From Pachyseris speciosa (taxonomy: Eukaryota; Cnidaria; Anthozoa; Scleractinia; Pachyseridae), in assembly GCA_016490735.1 (NCBI GenBank), contig JAEMWC010000134.1, positions 72,501 to 136,500 of the forward strand: a stretch of DNA of 64,000 nucleotides, read 5' to 3'. A program made the position numbers and the translations under genes. Of this stretch, positions 1-10,330 are shown one piece after another. How positions within the stretch are numbered: the stretch's first letter is position 1; each line of letters opens with the position of its first letter. The notes under the pieces are model-generated. The model was not told the origin of the DNA. It was given only the letters and a program-made list of their open reading frames with translations, and did no database searches.

Positions 1-206
1 TAGAAACTGTGGCGGTATTACCCTTTATCATTGTTTGTCATGTACATGAACTGGCCTACTTGAGAGTCATATTTTTTGTTGTCACTGAGATATACACTTG
101 TCAAGTGGTAATCAACTCTCGTAAAGCTGGTCTTAGGGCTGTGTAAGTATTGTATGTTGATTGATACCTGAAATAACAATACTTTCAATTGCTCCTTGTT
201 GTTAAG

Positions 207-2733
207 GTGGCAGCATCAAGAGTAAAGGCCCGACAAGCAAGTAAAGGATTATCAGGTTTACAAGGCGCTTCCAGAAATGGTCAGTTCGCTTCTCAGAACT
301 TACAATTCATTTACTGCACATTTAACACTTCTTGGCAAAAAGAGAGTTGCAGCAATCCTATTATAAACGTTTACATGATGATTTCTCATCTGAATATGAC
401 CGTCTGAGCAATAAGATGACACTGGCGTGTAGGCGTTGTCAGGATATGCTAATTATTGTTCTTAAGGCTCTGACTAACATGGCCAGCTTATATTAAGTCT
501 TTGTTTAAGCTAAGGAATAATGTAAAGAATCTCAGAGGAGTAAATAGAATAGTTTTGCCTAAGGTTAATACCACATGGTATGGATTGAAATCCACAGTGT
601 ATACTGCTTCCAAAGCTTGGAATTCTCTCTCAGGCAGGGTTAGGTCAATGACTAATATCAAATTATTTAGACAAGAGGAGCGGAAAATTTCGTCTTTCGG
701 ATAACTCTTTTATTTAATTTCATATGTACATATTATTTGCTTCTTTCTCGACACATTAGCATGTATTTTGCTAGAGGAATAAACAGCCTTAATCAGATCC
801 GAGGGTAAATAAAGTTTCATTCATGTGGGCGTTAGCACCTGTCCGGTTTCAGTGTGCATATAGAGGCTACACCCCCCCCCCCCCTTCTTTTTTACCCTAC
901 CCTCCCCCACCCCCTCAGCTGAGAGGGATTTACGCTTACAAGCACTGAGCTCACTTTCCAGTGAAACACATTAAAACAGTTTATAAGTATGTAAGGGAGA
1001 TAAAAATTGGACGGCTTCAGTACTCCTTTGCTAAGGTTTTATGAAGAGCTGGATTAAATCGGAAAACACGACAAGTTTTAGCAAAGCCAAACAGATGTGA
1101 TGGAGCCATTTCAATTAAGCGTCGTAACACCAAAACCAAAGAAATTACCATAGCTAGTCAGAACAGAGGCAAACAGCGTAATTAACCAATCAGAATTCGA
1201 AGCAATTGCATGTAGCCGGCGAAACCGCGGGAAAACGCGCGTCTGCAAGTCGCGATTGGTTTTGGTTTTTCGTTTTTCGTCTCATTAGTTGAGAAAGTGG
1301 CGCGAGTTTTTCCAACCAATCAAAGAGGGAAACAAAACCAAAGCAAACGCGAATGAGTTTCGACATTCAATGGTAAACTGCTGAAAAAGTTAAGTTGTGC
1401 TTTTCTTGTGACATCAGAATACCAAACTTTGGTCAGTGGAAGCGCGCTCACTATTTTCCTTGTTAAAATGGCGTAATATACTGGTTTGGTTCGCTAATGT
1501 GATCTTACGGTGGTGTTTTTTCTTATTTTCTGTTTTTGTTTTTCAGTTGTGGAGTCTGCGGCTGGTGTGGTCGCATCTGCCAAGACAGGAGCAGAGATGA
1601 TAGAAGACAGCAGTACGTACTTACTTTATTTCAAAATAAGGTGTCCATCTATCCTAGTATTTAACCATCGGGTTGACGATTATATGACGGTGAATATATG
1701 AAAATTGGAGGTTCCCAATGTCAGGAACGACAAAACAAATCGGAAACGTTTTCTTGTTGTAAATTATTGCAAAACCGACAGATCCACAGTAAAGACACGA
1801 AAGAGAAGATTAAGTGAGGTTAAATCAGTATTAAGGAAACACACCAGAAACAGAGCCTTGGGGGATGCACATGTAATCTGTGTTCAGCTTAACCACTCTG
1901 TGATTACTTATGTGGCCTCATGGGTATTTTTTATCTTCTTAAATGTTTTAAGAATTTTATTATCATGGCCATTATTTTTAGTTTCCTTTAGCTTTATTCT
2001 TATAGTTAGGCTTGAACTTGTAACTAATCATTGTTTTTAACTTTTTGTCTTATAAATAGCCATGATAATTGTAACTTGTTTAGGTGTCCCCAATTAGCAG
2101 AAATGCTAAAACTTGTAGACAATTAAATTAAGTTATTTGTTTTATTTATTTAAGGGTGCTATGCACTTCTAACGAGCTCAGTTTTATTTTTCATCTTTGC
2201 TCCGTAGAATCAGTTCCAGATTACTCCAAGCTGACACTCACACAGACAAAGAGACTAGAAATGGAGTCACAGGTATGTGAACTGTAAGAGACCGGCCCGA
2301 CAGCATCGGAGGTCTTCGGGTGATCTTCGGAAGGCTTCACAGTATTTCCGCCTATCTTTGATTTTGCTTCACTAAGTAGTACCAGAAGCTCATTTCGGCT
2401 TACTGTGCTTTGTGATTGATTAAAAAAATCTGCCACTTTCTAATCAAATTAGAACACAACATGTATTTGTGTACGGGTTTAACTGTTCCATTGTACAGTT
2501 TTCCCACATGATGTTGTTATTGTCTGGGTTGATAATTTTGATTTTAGTTTTGTGACTCTTAGTTCAACTTTAGTTTATGGGCACTTCTAATGTTGTGGTA
2601 ATCCGTTACCTTGGTGCAGGTTCGAGTCCTTGAGCTCGAGAGTCAGCTGACAAAAGAGCGGCAAAAACTAGGAGACCTGAGACGAGCGCACTATCAAATG
2701 GCCGGAGTTGAGGAAGGCCTGGAAGCAGAGTAG
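207..2733 (+). CDS. HIP1: HIP1/HIP1R-type endocytic adaptor, last four coding exons (5' part outside window)
   Basis: Four exons splice in frame: 207-279, 1547-1612, 2208-2272 and 2620-2733 (TAG at 2731-2733). Every intron has AG acceptors and GT donors, and the phases match (1, 1, 0). The visible peptide of about 106 residues opens with VAASRVKA, continues through VVASAKTGAEMIED and LTLTQTKRLEME, and ends with VRVLELESQLTKERQKLGDL and YQMAG. This is the characteristic C-terminal end of HIP1/HIP1R (Sla2 family): the tail of the talin-like actin-binding THATCH module and the coiled coil after it. The family links clathrin coats and phosphoinositide membrane to F-actin through an N-terminal ANTH domain, which lies outside the window. 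One invertebrate gene usually represents both vertebrate paralogues, so HIP1 versus HIP1R is not resolved. The intron at 280-1546 contains a LINE relic. A transposon begins only about 50 bases after the stop codon. Confidence 0.9.
501..800 (+). mobile_element. 3' end of a non-LTR retrotransposon (L2/CR1-like), relic
   Basis: This lies in a HIP1 intron. The reading frame 501-704 contains a tail of the type YGLKSTVYTASKAWNSLSGR followed by LFRQEERK. That is the conserved C-terminal end of CR1/L2-type reverse-transcriptase polyproteins, where an aromatic-AWNSL motif precedes the stop. A short AT-rich 3' region with an AATAAA-like signal (gaataaac, near 778) follows. No RT core is present, so the copy is heavily 5'-truncated and dead. 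Confidence 0.6.
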
Positions 2734-2785
2734 CCAGGTACTTTATATTCTAGCAGTTCCATTGGAAAGTGAAGCGCTGCGGGTA

Positions 2786-3353
2786 TTCTTGGCTTGCACG
2801 TGACGTCAGAAAAAATTAAAATTAAAAATTTTGAGGTTTTACCTTCATCATTTTAAAGACATTTTAAAGATATATCTGCTTGCATGTTTTCAGCTCGCTA
2901 GCATGCTTTGTTTTGAAAATAATGTGTGACATCGTGGTTGCGTCTGAGAAACATATCACGTACATGAAAATATCGATTTACGTTGTGTTTTCGAGTTCTG
3001 AATAACCAATATGTTAAGAGAAGTGTCCATGCGAATGTTTTGAAGTTTAGTAGAGAGAAAAAATCGTTTGTGAGAGCAAAAGTGAGCTCCAGATGTTTTC
3101 AATGGATTTCCGGCCGCCATGTTGGGGTTCCTCAGAGGAACCCCAGCATGGTGTCTCCATACTAAACACTATAATTTTGAGTGGTACCCTTTACCGAATA
3201 ACTCGAGTTCGGGATATCCCACAACCCTGAAACTTTGATACGTTGTTTATTTATTACTCTTCTACACTATCTCAATTTCTTGACTTAATTTATTGAAAGA
3301 TAAGCGAGTTTATTTTTATTTGCGTGATACTTGCGTGACGTGCAAGCCAAGAA
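2786..3353. mobile_element. TIR MITE 'A', TA target duplication, nested in element B
   Basis: The element is 568 bp. It begins TTCTTGGCTTGCACGTGACG and ends with a related inverted copy (ACGTGCAAGCCAAGAA). It is flanked by TA at 2784-2785 and 3354-3355. An internal inverted pair near 3108-3150 surrounds a GCCATGTTGGGG stretch. There is no transposase. TA duplication suggests a Tc1/mariner-type mobiliser (inference). It sits in the terminal TA of element B. Confidence 0.7.
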
Positions 3354-3698
3354 TAGCCTCCTCCACAGACGTCTTTGGGCTCGTTAAGCGTTCCTCCCCC
3401 ACGAACGTCTGCTGAACTGAACTGTCACTGCCGTTCGCGGCGGTTAGCCAATCATAGTTCGTCTTCCAATTTGTGGAAAGTAGGACTTCGACCCCGAGAT
3501 TTATTTGCCATACGATGTATGTGAATCGTTTGGCGGAAATTACTCCACGGGTGTCTATCTCCAGTCTTACGCAGCTCGTTATTGGTTTCCTCAAAACAAA
3601 GGCTAACCGCCGGCGAACGGAAGTGGCAGTTCATTTCAGCAGACGTTCGTGGGGAAGGAACGCTTAACGAGCCCAAACAGCGTCTGCGTAAGAGGCTA
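3354..3698. mobile_element. TIR MITE 'B' (TAGCCTC ends), split by element A at its left tip
   Basis: The left end is TAGCCTCCTCCACAGACGTC and the right end is CGTCTGCGTAAGAGGCTA, with long inverted arms inside (AACGAGCC and AACGTCTGCTGA motifs on both sides). The flanks show a 7-bp duplication CTGCGGG at 2777-2783 and 3699-3705. The left TA of B now lies at 2784, separated from the rest by element A. The related copy at 6880-6986 shows an 8-bp duplication, so a hAT-like origin is possible but unproven. Confidence 0.65.
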
Positions 3699-3705
3699 CT
3701 GCGGG

Positions 3706-5215
3706 TAAAGCACATGCAGAGGAACGGTGGTTGAAGGCGATGTTGTGAACTGCATGTACCTTAGATGGTAAATAGATGAGCGACTTGATTGACTTTTTCT
3801 TGTCTTCTGTGGAAAGGCTGGGGTGACTACGGAGGTCCAATAAAATGCGGATGGAGACTGCGGGCTCTAGTAATTAGCACGTGGGAGGAAAAGGAAAGTT
3901 AGCAGTAGCGATGGGGCGTTTAAAAAGCGTTGCGCCTTCTTTTGTGATAGTAGTGGCCGCTTTGGCACATAAAGGATCGGTGTGTCGTCTTATCACTTCC
4001 GGTAGGCCGACGCGACCGTCGGAAATTGCCTGGCTGCCTGGTGATATATGCAACAGTCGAATAAACTGCTATCAGGCGTCGTTTAATTGTTGGCTTGCTT
4101 GACACACTTTCGTTGTGTACGTTTGCTCATGGTCGCTGCGTGCCAGGTGATAAACGAAATTGAAAATAATATTTTAATATAACTAATCTGTGCCACGGTA
4201 ACCGAGTGGCAGCGTTCACGTAGATTATTGAGAAATTTGTTCGGTGCTCTACTTCCATTCTGTTGCTTTGCATTGTTCGTGTAAATCGGTCGGTAAACGT
4301 TTTTACTAACAATTACAAAATGTATCGAGGAAGGTTTGTCCCGTTACTCTGCTGTTGAAAAGTATGACATTTCAAGAGCGAGTTATGTTTACAATTTCAG
4401 GTTTGTTGCGTTACTCAACTGCTGAAAAGTGTAAGATTTCAATAGCGAGTGGTGAGGAACTTTCATGTCTGATATGAGTTTCGTTCAAGGTTTCAGTTTT
4501 TGAGATTGCATTGAGTCCGCCAGAGAAAGTCCCGTGATCTCCGTTTCTTTTAATCTGCACGCAAGTTTAATTTACCGTACTGGAAATGGTTATCGATTGC
4601 CGATACATATCTAAATCAGCCGAAGATTGATGTCGATTGTAGTGATTGATTTACGATTTTATCAAATAGCTTTCAATCTTCGCTTCGTGTGAGCACTTCT
4701 GTACGTAAACATTCTATCAACGCCTGATTCACTGATCAAACCGTGACTCTTTACATTTTCACAAGCACACTAAAGAACTGCGGCATACTTATAGCATTCT
4801 ATCAATAAATTAAATACAACAAAGTGAATTCCCAGTAAAATATCGAATTTATTTTACCTTACACTTCCAGGAATTGGTTGAAATATTCCGAGAAACGTAT
4901 CGGCGTTATCGGCTGCAGTTCCAATCTTGTCATCTTATCGTGCTTTCAAACTCTTCGCGTTCGCAAAAACGTGGCTTGGGGCACGAAACTCACGGGATTT
5001 CTCCGCTATAAATTCTCGACGTCACATCCCGTAGTCACGTGGTTTGGGTATTCCCTTTTTATTTCATGTGTTTTCTTTCTGAATGGATTGACTGTCCTGT
5101 GTGTGTGGAATTAAGGGCCTCGACTTGAGGGCCACGAGATCGAGGCAAAATCTGTGACTTACATTTAATTTATTTTTTTACTAAAGCGCTTAGAGCTGCT
5201 GTATATGCGCTATAT
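3706..5215. other. Intergenic stretch, no gene recognised
   Basis: Only short uncorrelated reading frames occur on both strands, with no recognisable domain. A doublet near 4333-4450 (a phrase like gttgaaaagtatgacatttcaagagcgag, varied at 4405-4450) looks like a diverged local duplication. No promoter or RNA gene could be supported. Confidence 0.4.
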
Positions 5216-5218
5216 AAA

Positions 5219-5256
5219 ATGATTATTATTATTATTATCATCATCATCATCATCCA
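5219..5256. repeat. (ATT/ATC)n microsatellite at the end of a repeat tail
   Basis: Trinucleotide run ATT changing to ATC directly after the sequence gcgctatataaaatg. Similar trinucleotide tails terminate several retroposed repeats elsewhere in this window, for example at 14877, 38105, 48080 and 53760. Confidence 0.8.
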
Positions 5257-5335
5257 GAAATCTCAAAACGATTCTCCCTTCGGGACTGAAATAGTCTCCT
5301 GCGAAGCCTGGTGGCATGATGTGGACATTTACGGT

Positions 5336-5520
5336 ATATCGTTAACTGCCGCTTATAAGCCCCCCCCCCCCCCCCCTCCCCCTTACAAGCCCCTCCGGTT
5401 ATAGGCCCATCTACCTGTAAACAAAAAATACATCGATTATAAGCGTCCGTTTATAAGCCCTCCTCAAACCCCTTACGAGGATGTATAAGCCCAGGGCTTA
5501 TAAGTGGCAGTTAACGATAT
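5336..5520. mobile_element. Small TIR element (185 bp)
   Basis: The ends are ATATCGTTAACTGCCGCTTA and its inverse TAAGTGGCAGTTAACGATAT, one mismatch over 20 bases. The interior repeats TTATAAGCCC several times and holds a poly-C run at about 5360. There is no coding capacity. It is a miniature inverted-repeat element of uncertain superfamily. Confidence 0.65.
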
Positions 5521-5548
5521 GTTGTCTTTTTCTTTTATTTTATTTGTT

Positions 5549-5647
5549 CAACCTCGTTCCCAGGGTCTCTCCTCTTCCCGCTCACTGGAGCGAGAGAGAA
5601 GGGGGCTCCAGGGGGCGGGAAGAGGAGAGACCCTGGGAACGAGGTTG
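5549..5647. mobile_element. 99-bp near-perfect foldback
   Basis: Arms beginning CAACCTCGTTCCCAGGGTCT and ending with the inverse (AGACCCTGGGAACGAGGTTG) surround a short core with gctccagg and ggagcg motifs. The arms match over more than 30 bases. It is a foldback/MITE-class repeat without coding potential. Confidence 0.7.
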
Positions 5648-6870
5648 TAATTTGCTTCGTTTTTTATCTATTTCTCTTTACTTTTCTTTGCTTTATGTTG
5701 ACTGTGTTTTCAACTTTACACTCTAGGAGTTAAAACGTTCGATGCACCTTCATGTAGATATTGCTGGCGTTGTCGTGAAAACCAAGCAGAGAGACAAAAG
5801 CTGATGTGAAAAAACCACCAATGAGGCTGCATCCTTGCCTGCAGTCAAGCTGTGTCCTTCCACTGGGAAATCTAGTCAATACATGATCGAGGGCTTGCCT
5901 TTAATACTGCCAAGACGAGAAACCTTGCAGGCGTTCTATTGCTTCATCATCAGAGAAAAATCAGGGAAAAAAGAATTGTTTTCAAGGTCATGGAAATATC
6001 AGGGAATTGTCTTTCATTTGAGGGAAGTTCTAAATTCTACCTGAAAGTCAGTGTAAAGTCAGGGAATTCTACTTATGACTAGCCATTAGGTTTGGGAAGG
6101 AGATTCCCTGCTAGTGAAGGTGATGTTGTTGCAAAGAATTCCTGCCACCGAATCGACTTCTATAGCTTCTTTGCTGCCTCTCTTCCTCGACGATTTTTCC
6201 TGGGAGGTCAGTGAGAATTGGCTTGTGGTCGGTGAAAATTGAGGGAAATGGCAGAGAATTTTTTCGATTACAAAAAAAGCTTACTCCACCCGAGAATAAT
6301 GTCAACCGCATTTTATAAGATGATTTAAGTCAGGGTTCTTTCTTTTGCACATCAAGAGTCTTTCGTTGCTGTAACATGATTTTCTGAAACCTTGAACCAG
6401 AATTTTGTACTTTTCGAGACTGATAAATGTCCATTTTCCGATAAAACTTTCACTGGCTCAGTGATGTCGCACTGCGACTGGGCTGCCTGTGCCCGATAAC
6501 CCAGACCTTGTTTTTACCAGGGTGTACCGTCCGTATTTCCAGTAAAACGGTAACGTATGGTAAAGTATGAATAGATACAGAGATAATTTAGCAACTATGG
6601 GATTTAACTATGCACACAAACGAGTAACAAGGATATTTAAGCAGGTGATAATATATGTTTGAACTGAACTAGCCTACCAGAATTTAAATAATTTTAGGAA
6701 TTTTAACCGTAGTATAAAAAAAGATAAATCGCAACAAATATCAGGGCTATTCAATATTGAATGCATGCTTTTCTTAGTTAGTGACATCTTCGCAAGATGC
6801 ATTCTTTGATGGGCTTTTTAAATAAAGCTTTGCTACCAGACTCGGCCTTGTGAGAACCATTCTATTTCTA
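5648..6870. other. Stretch without recognised gene; short internal repeats
   Basis: The phrase TCAGGGAA recurs at about 5953, 6000 and 6060 and near-copies occur up to 6250, suggesting an old degenerate repeat. Short reading frames on both strands carry no identifiable domain. Confidence 0.35.
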
Positions 6871-6879
6871 AACTTGGGA

Positions 6880-6986
6880 TAGCCTCCTTCGCAGACGCTC
6901 TTTTGCCTAGTCACGCAATCTTCCTCCCCAACGAACGGGAAGGAAGATTGCGTGACGAGATAAAAGAGCGTCTGCGAAGGAGGCTA
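6880..6986. mobile_element. TAGCCTCC-type TIR MITE, second copy
   Basis: The 107-bp element starts TAGCCTCCTTCGCAGACGCT and ends with the exact inverse AGCGTCTGCGAAGGAGGCTA. ACTTGGGA occurs at 6872-6879 and again at 6988-6995 (one base offset), consistent with an 8-bp target duplication. The termini match element B at 3354-3698, and the element at 26208-26330 has similar ends. Confidence 0.7.
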
Positions 6987-7024
6987 CACTTGGGAGAACC
7001 TTTGGTAGGGATCCACTAGTAAAT

Positions 7025-7215
7025 GTGAATATATGAAAATCATATATTGAATTTTGGTCGAAAGACGAGATTTGAGAGATCATCGCAGTTGTGAACGCTA
7101 CTTTAGCAGCAGCAAAAAGAAAGAAAGCCTGAAAAATTTCACGCTTGTACGGGAGTCGAACCCACGACCCCTGCGATAACAGTGCAGTGCTCTATCAGCT
7201 GAGCAAAATCCAACT
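7025..7215 (-). repeat. tRNA-like repeat unit, minus strand, single copy
   Basis: It opens with an ATATGAAAATCATAT motif, then the block gatcatcgcagttgtgaacg and a CCTGAAAAATTTCA segment. It then has a minus-strand tRNA-like body at about 7143-7212 whose T-arm is GTGGGTTCGACTCCC. The anticodon loop reads CTGTTAT with U33 and GTT (Asn-like), unlike the CCGGTAT loop of the other copies. The acceptor stem does not pair, so a working tRNA is unlikely. It belongs to the family described at 13336 and 62512. Confidence 0.55.
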
Positions 7216-7424
7216 GCGAAGCCCAGTGGTGTCAGGGTGGCGACAGACTAAATAGTCACCCAGATAACACAAGACGCTCTATGAGCGTTTACTCGGGATA
7301 CCTTGTCACCCAGAAGAAGTCGGATGCACGCTTTCTCAGTGTTCCCGAAAACTATGCTTTTGAAAATTGAAAATGATTTGCTTTTGGGTTGGCACAAGGC
7401 CTTTTTGTTTACGTACAACTTTCA

Positions 7425-8345
7425 AGTTTCAAATTTATTTTATTTATGAAATAATATTACAGAAATATGCACTACCCGCAGTTAGCAAAGTCTAGTCGGG
7501 GCGAGCAGTGTTAAATACGTATATTATAAAATAAATAAAAGATTTACAGAGCAAGAGATGCAAAATTCTAGACAAATTACAAATACATCAATACATTTAA
7601 GATATGGCAAGAGAACAGAACAAGCTGAGGTCTTATAGTTTTGCTAATAAATTACACAAATCAATATAATCATCGTATTTTACAAGTCTCTGGAGGAGGA
7701 GATCATGAATTTTATTTTTAAAATTGTGTTTTGATAGCCGGCGTACTTCACAAGACAAGCTATTCCAGATTCTAACACCATTTCTTGTAAAAGCCTTTTT
7801 TTTGTATATCTAATCTTGAACTTTCGACAAAATAGTCGCCTCTTGAAGATAATCTTGTCTCATAGGAATGAATATTAGCTTGGTAAGTAAATAATTTAGA
7901 TATGTTAGGAGGTGACAAGTTATTGGATATGTCATGCATCAAGATGGCAACTGATTTAAAGTAAGGCATATCCGGAGGAAGAAAACGAGAAGAAACAAAA
8001 AACGGGATTGCATGAGATCTGTAGTCACCAAAATACATTAAGCGAAGGGCTCGTTTTTGAAGGATTAGAATCTTATCTCTATAAATTTTTGTAGCTTGAC
8101 CCCACGCGACTATACCATACAACAGATAAGTATAAGTGACCTGTAAATGTGGTTTAGAGTACTAAGGGGTACAAAGTGTCTTAACCTAGAGATAACGCCA
8201 ATTGATTTACTTATTTTGGATGCAATATGAGCAATGTGGTGACCCCATGAAAGAGTTTCATCAACAAGCACACCTAAGTATTTAATACATTCCTTACGTT
8301 CTAAAGAAATACAAGCTAACTTTCAACACGAAACGGTAAAGCGGA
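7425..8345 (-). mobile_element. Non-LTR retrotransposon 3' half (CR1/L2-like), minus strand
   Basis: The minus-strand frame 8122-7772 carries YGIVAWGQATKIYRDKILIL, the RALRLMYF block and SYETRLSSRGDYF, typical of the region after the RT core in CR1/L2 proteins. The frame then shifts into a tail with an IWNSLS motif around 7755-7790. The 3' end (lower coordinates) closes with TTGAAACTTGAAA. The RT palm motifs are missing, so the copy is 5'-truncated. The same 3' terminal sequence recurs at 31534-31760, defining one family. Confidence 0.75.
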
Positions 8346-8516
8346 AGAACTCCACTTGTTGTAGAAACAAAAAGTTTGAAGCAGATTCTCCTACATCTAA
8401 CTGCCACCCACCTGTTTCCAAACGAGGAACATCATCTTGTAGTAAAGCACTAAAACTGCAGGGACACACCTAAAGACCCTAAAAAACTGTCTTGGGTTAA
8501 GAAGACTTCATTTTCA

Positions 8517-8680
8517 GTATCGCTCATCGTTCTTTACAAACAATGCTAGCCGAGTGCTCACTTTTCCCAAAATTTAACAGCAGCCGTTCAACCACGTGTA
8601 GCGTACTGAATGCACTGTTTATACCAAAGTAACAAACTCGTTTACCACGCATACCAGCATACAAAAGTTTACAGAAATAA
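8517..8680 (+). repeat. Interspersed repeat, paralogous to 57845-58015
   Basis: Shared phrases in the same order are cgctcatcgtt, tttacaaaca, tgctag, gagtgctcactttt, gttcaac and actgaatgcactgtttat, then taccagca. The copies look about 80-85% alike by eye. No coding capacity or TIR is visible, so the class is unknown. Confidence 0.55.
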
Positions 8681-8704
8681 TTAGCCCTACATGTATACAA
8701 TCAA

Positions 8705-8879
8705 TGCGGTGCACGATGGGAAGGTTAGGCTTTTTGCAATGGATTTTCGAAGGCCTTTAATAATGTGATACACTCACTAGTTGAGGAAAAGCTAAAGGCT
8801 ATTCCTGTAAATCCATATGTCATAAACTGGTATTTAAACTTTCTAATGGACAGGAAAGAACGACTAGTATTTAGGGGAC

Positions 8880-8880
<1 letters not shown>
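8705..8880 (+). mobile_element. LINE reverse-transcriptase fragment (palm region A)
   Basis: After allowing one missing base near 8747, the frame reads a [15 protein letters not shown] palm A motif followed by [19 protein letters not shown]. These are standard RT features of CR1/L2-like and Jockey-like elements. The fragment stops abruptly at an (ATA)n tract. Confidence 0.6.
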
Positions 8881-8920
<40 letters not shown>

Positions 8921-8921
8921 G
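8881..8921. repeat. (ATA)n microsatellite
   Basis: About 13 uninterrupted ATA units between two unrelated LINE fragments. It may mark the retroposition tail of one of them. Confidence 0.85.
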
Positions 8922-8924
8922 CTT

Positions 8925-9411
8925 TAAGAACAAACTCAATCAAGTACAGCATAGATAAGACCTCAGAGACACCACTGTGTAGATTGTGTGGAGAAGTCAC
9001 TGAAACAGTACGACACATTGTCAGTGGATTTAAGAGGCTTGCCCAGAGAGAGTATAGGAAGCGCCACGAAAAGGTGGCCCTGCGGGTACACTGGGAGATT
9101 TGCAGGAAGTATGGGATAGAGTGTACTGACAAGTGGTATGACCATCAACCCTTGCCAATCGCGGAAAATGGAGAAGTGAGGATTACCTGCGACATGACTA
9201 TCTACACAGACAAGTGCTGAAGCATAATCGGCCAGATATTACTCTAGTGCATAAAGACACACAGAAATGGACACTTATTGACATAGCGGTGCCAGCGGAC
9301 CAGAACATCACCAGGACTGAGGAGGAGAAGGTGGAAAATTACCATGAACTAGCATTTGAAATCAGAAGGATTCATAGGGCCTCGAACGTCACAATAATAC
9401 CTAAGGAATGA
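8925..9411 (+). mobile_element. LINE C-terminal fragment with CCHC-like knuckle, frameshifted
   Basis: Frame 8984-9220 encodes CRLCGEVTETVRHIVSGFKR, the zinc-knuckle-like block that follows RT in several LINE clades; its last cysteine position is altered (SGF). Frame 9214-9411 continues with HNRPDITLVHKDTQKWTLID and AVPADQNI, then EEEKVENYHELAFEIRRI. The frames join through one frameshift at about 9214. The element is dead. Confidence 0.65.
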
Positions 9412-9430
9412 CCCAAAGGACCTTTGGCCA

Positions 9431-9690
9431 TTGGCTATGGCTTGCTTCTTTGGTTTTACAACACCTGTCCACTCCTATAACACCAGAAATTCCGCCAAGC
9501 TTAATTTTCACCGACCACAAGTTAGAATTAACATAAGTAAATTTACTTTTAAGTACTCTGCTTCTGTCATGTGGAATACTGTCCCCTTGGCAATGAAAAA
9601 AGCAAAAACATTTATCAAGTTTAAGAAACTTTATAAGGCCCACCTGATCTCTTTTCAATCAAATAATATCTGTTCTGTTTAATGATCAAA
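9431..9690 (+). mobile_element. L2/CR1-like LINE C-terminal tail, separate family
   Basis: Frame 9431-9682 holds HSYNTRNSAKLNFHRPQVRI, then a SASVMWNTVP motif and a K-rich FIKFKKLYKAHLI end. These are hallmarks of the terminal segment of L2/CR1-type ORF2 proteins. A trinucleotide-rich 3' tail begins at about 9710. Confidence 0.65.
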
Positions 9691-9707
9691 TGTATAGTAA
9701 GTAACTA

Positions 9708-9743
9708 TCTAATAATAATAATAGAGTTAAAAATAATAATGAC

Positions 9744-9781
<38 letters not shown>

Positions 9782-9790
9782 TAATAATAA
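9708..9790. repeat. (AAT)n microsatellite
   Basis: Imperfect AAT run downstream of the LINE tail, followed by a T-rich trinucleotide tract (GTTGCT units) to about 9840. Frames through it are low-complexity and not genes. Confidence 0.8.
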
Positions 9791-10199
9791 TTGTCTGCTT
9801 ATATTTTGGTCTTTGTTGTTGCTGCTGTTGTTGCTGCTGATGATGTGTTGTTCTTTTCTTTTCTTTTTGTTTTTGTTTTGTTTGTTGTTGTTGGTTGTTT
9901 GTTTGTATGTTTTTTTTGTTTGTTTTTCTTTTGCTAAGCTTGTCCTGTTTAGATTTCTCGCTTGGTTCAGTATATCTCTAACATACCTTAATTTATACTG
10001 TGCATTAGTCCTAGGTTCTACAAACATTTCCTACATTTCCTACTATATCCCGGTAAAGTTCAGTGTCATTTCTTCGTTTACTTAAAAGTAGGTGGTGGTC
10101 AACTAGAAAGCCTGCGCTACTTTGACCACCACACACATTTTATAACCTGTACTGTAATTATTTTCTCTTGTAATCATCTGTTGTAACTATCCTTTTCTT

Positions 10200-10232
<33 letters not shown>

Positions 10233-10281
10233 AATGAACCATGAACCATAACATCAGCCAGAGCGTACGCGTCACGAGAAG

Positions 10282-10282
<1 letters not shown>

Positions 10283-10321
<39 letters not shown>
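10283..10321. repeat. (AAT)n microsatellite
   Basis: About 13 AAT units immediately before a new LINE fragment that begins at 10331. Confidence 0.85.
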
Positions 10322-10323
<2 letters not shown>

Positions 10324-10330
10324 TTATAGT

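Noticed and set aside
1705..2040. 111-residue open frame in the last HIP1 introns
   Set aside because: It lies between confirmed HIP1 exons, has no recognisable domain, ends in a hydrophobic low-complexity part and is not bounded by convincing splice sites.
3881..4102. 73-residue frame with hydrophobic start (possible secreted peptide)
   Set aside because: An overlapping minus-strand frame of similar length exists; no splice or start context and no homology.
5219..5404. Poly-isoleucine/proline frame
   Set aside because: Artefact of the ATT run and the poly-C inside a TIR element.
9813..10085. Leucine-rich 90-residue frame and its minus-strand counterpart
   Set aside because: Produced by translating trinucleotide repeats; low complexity on both strands.
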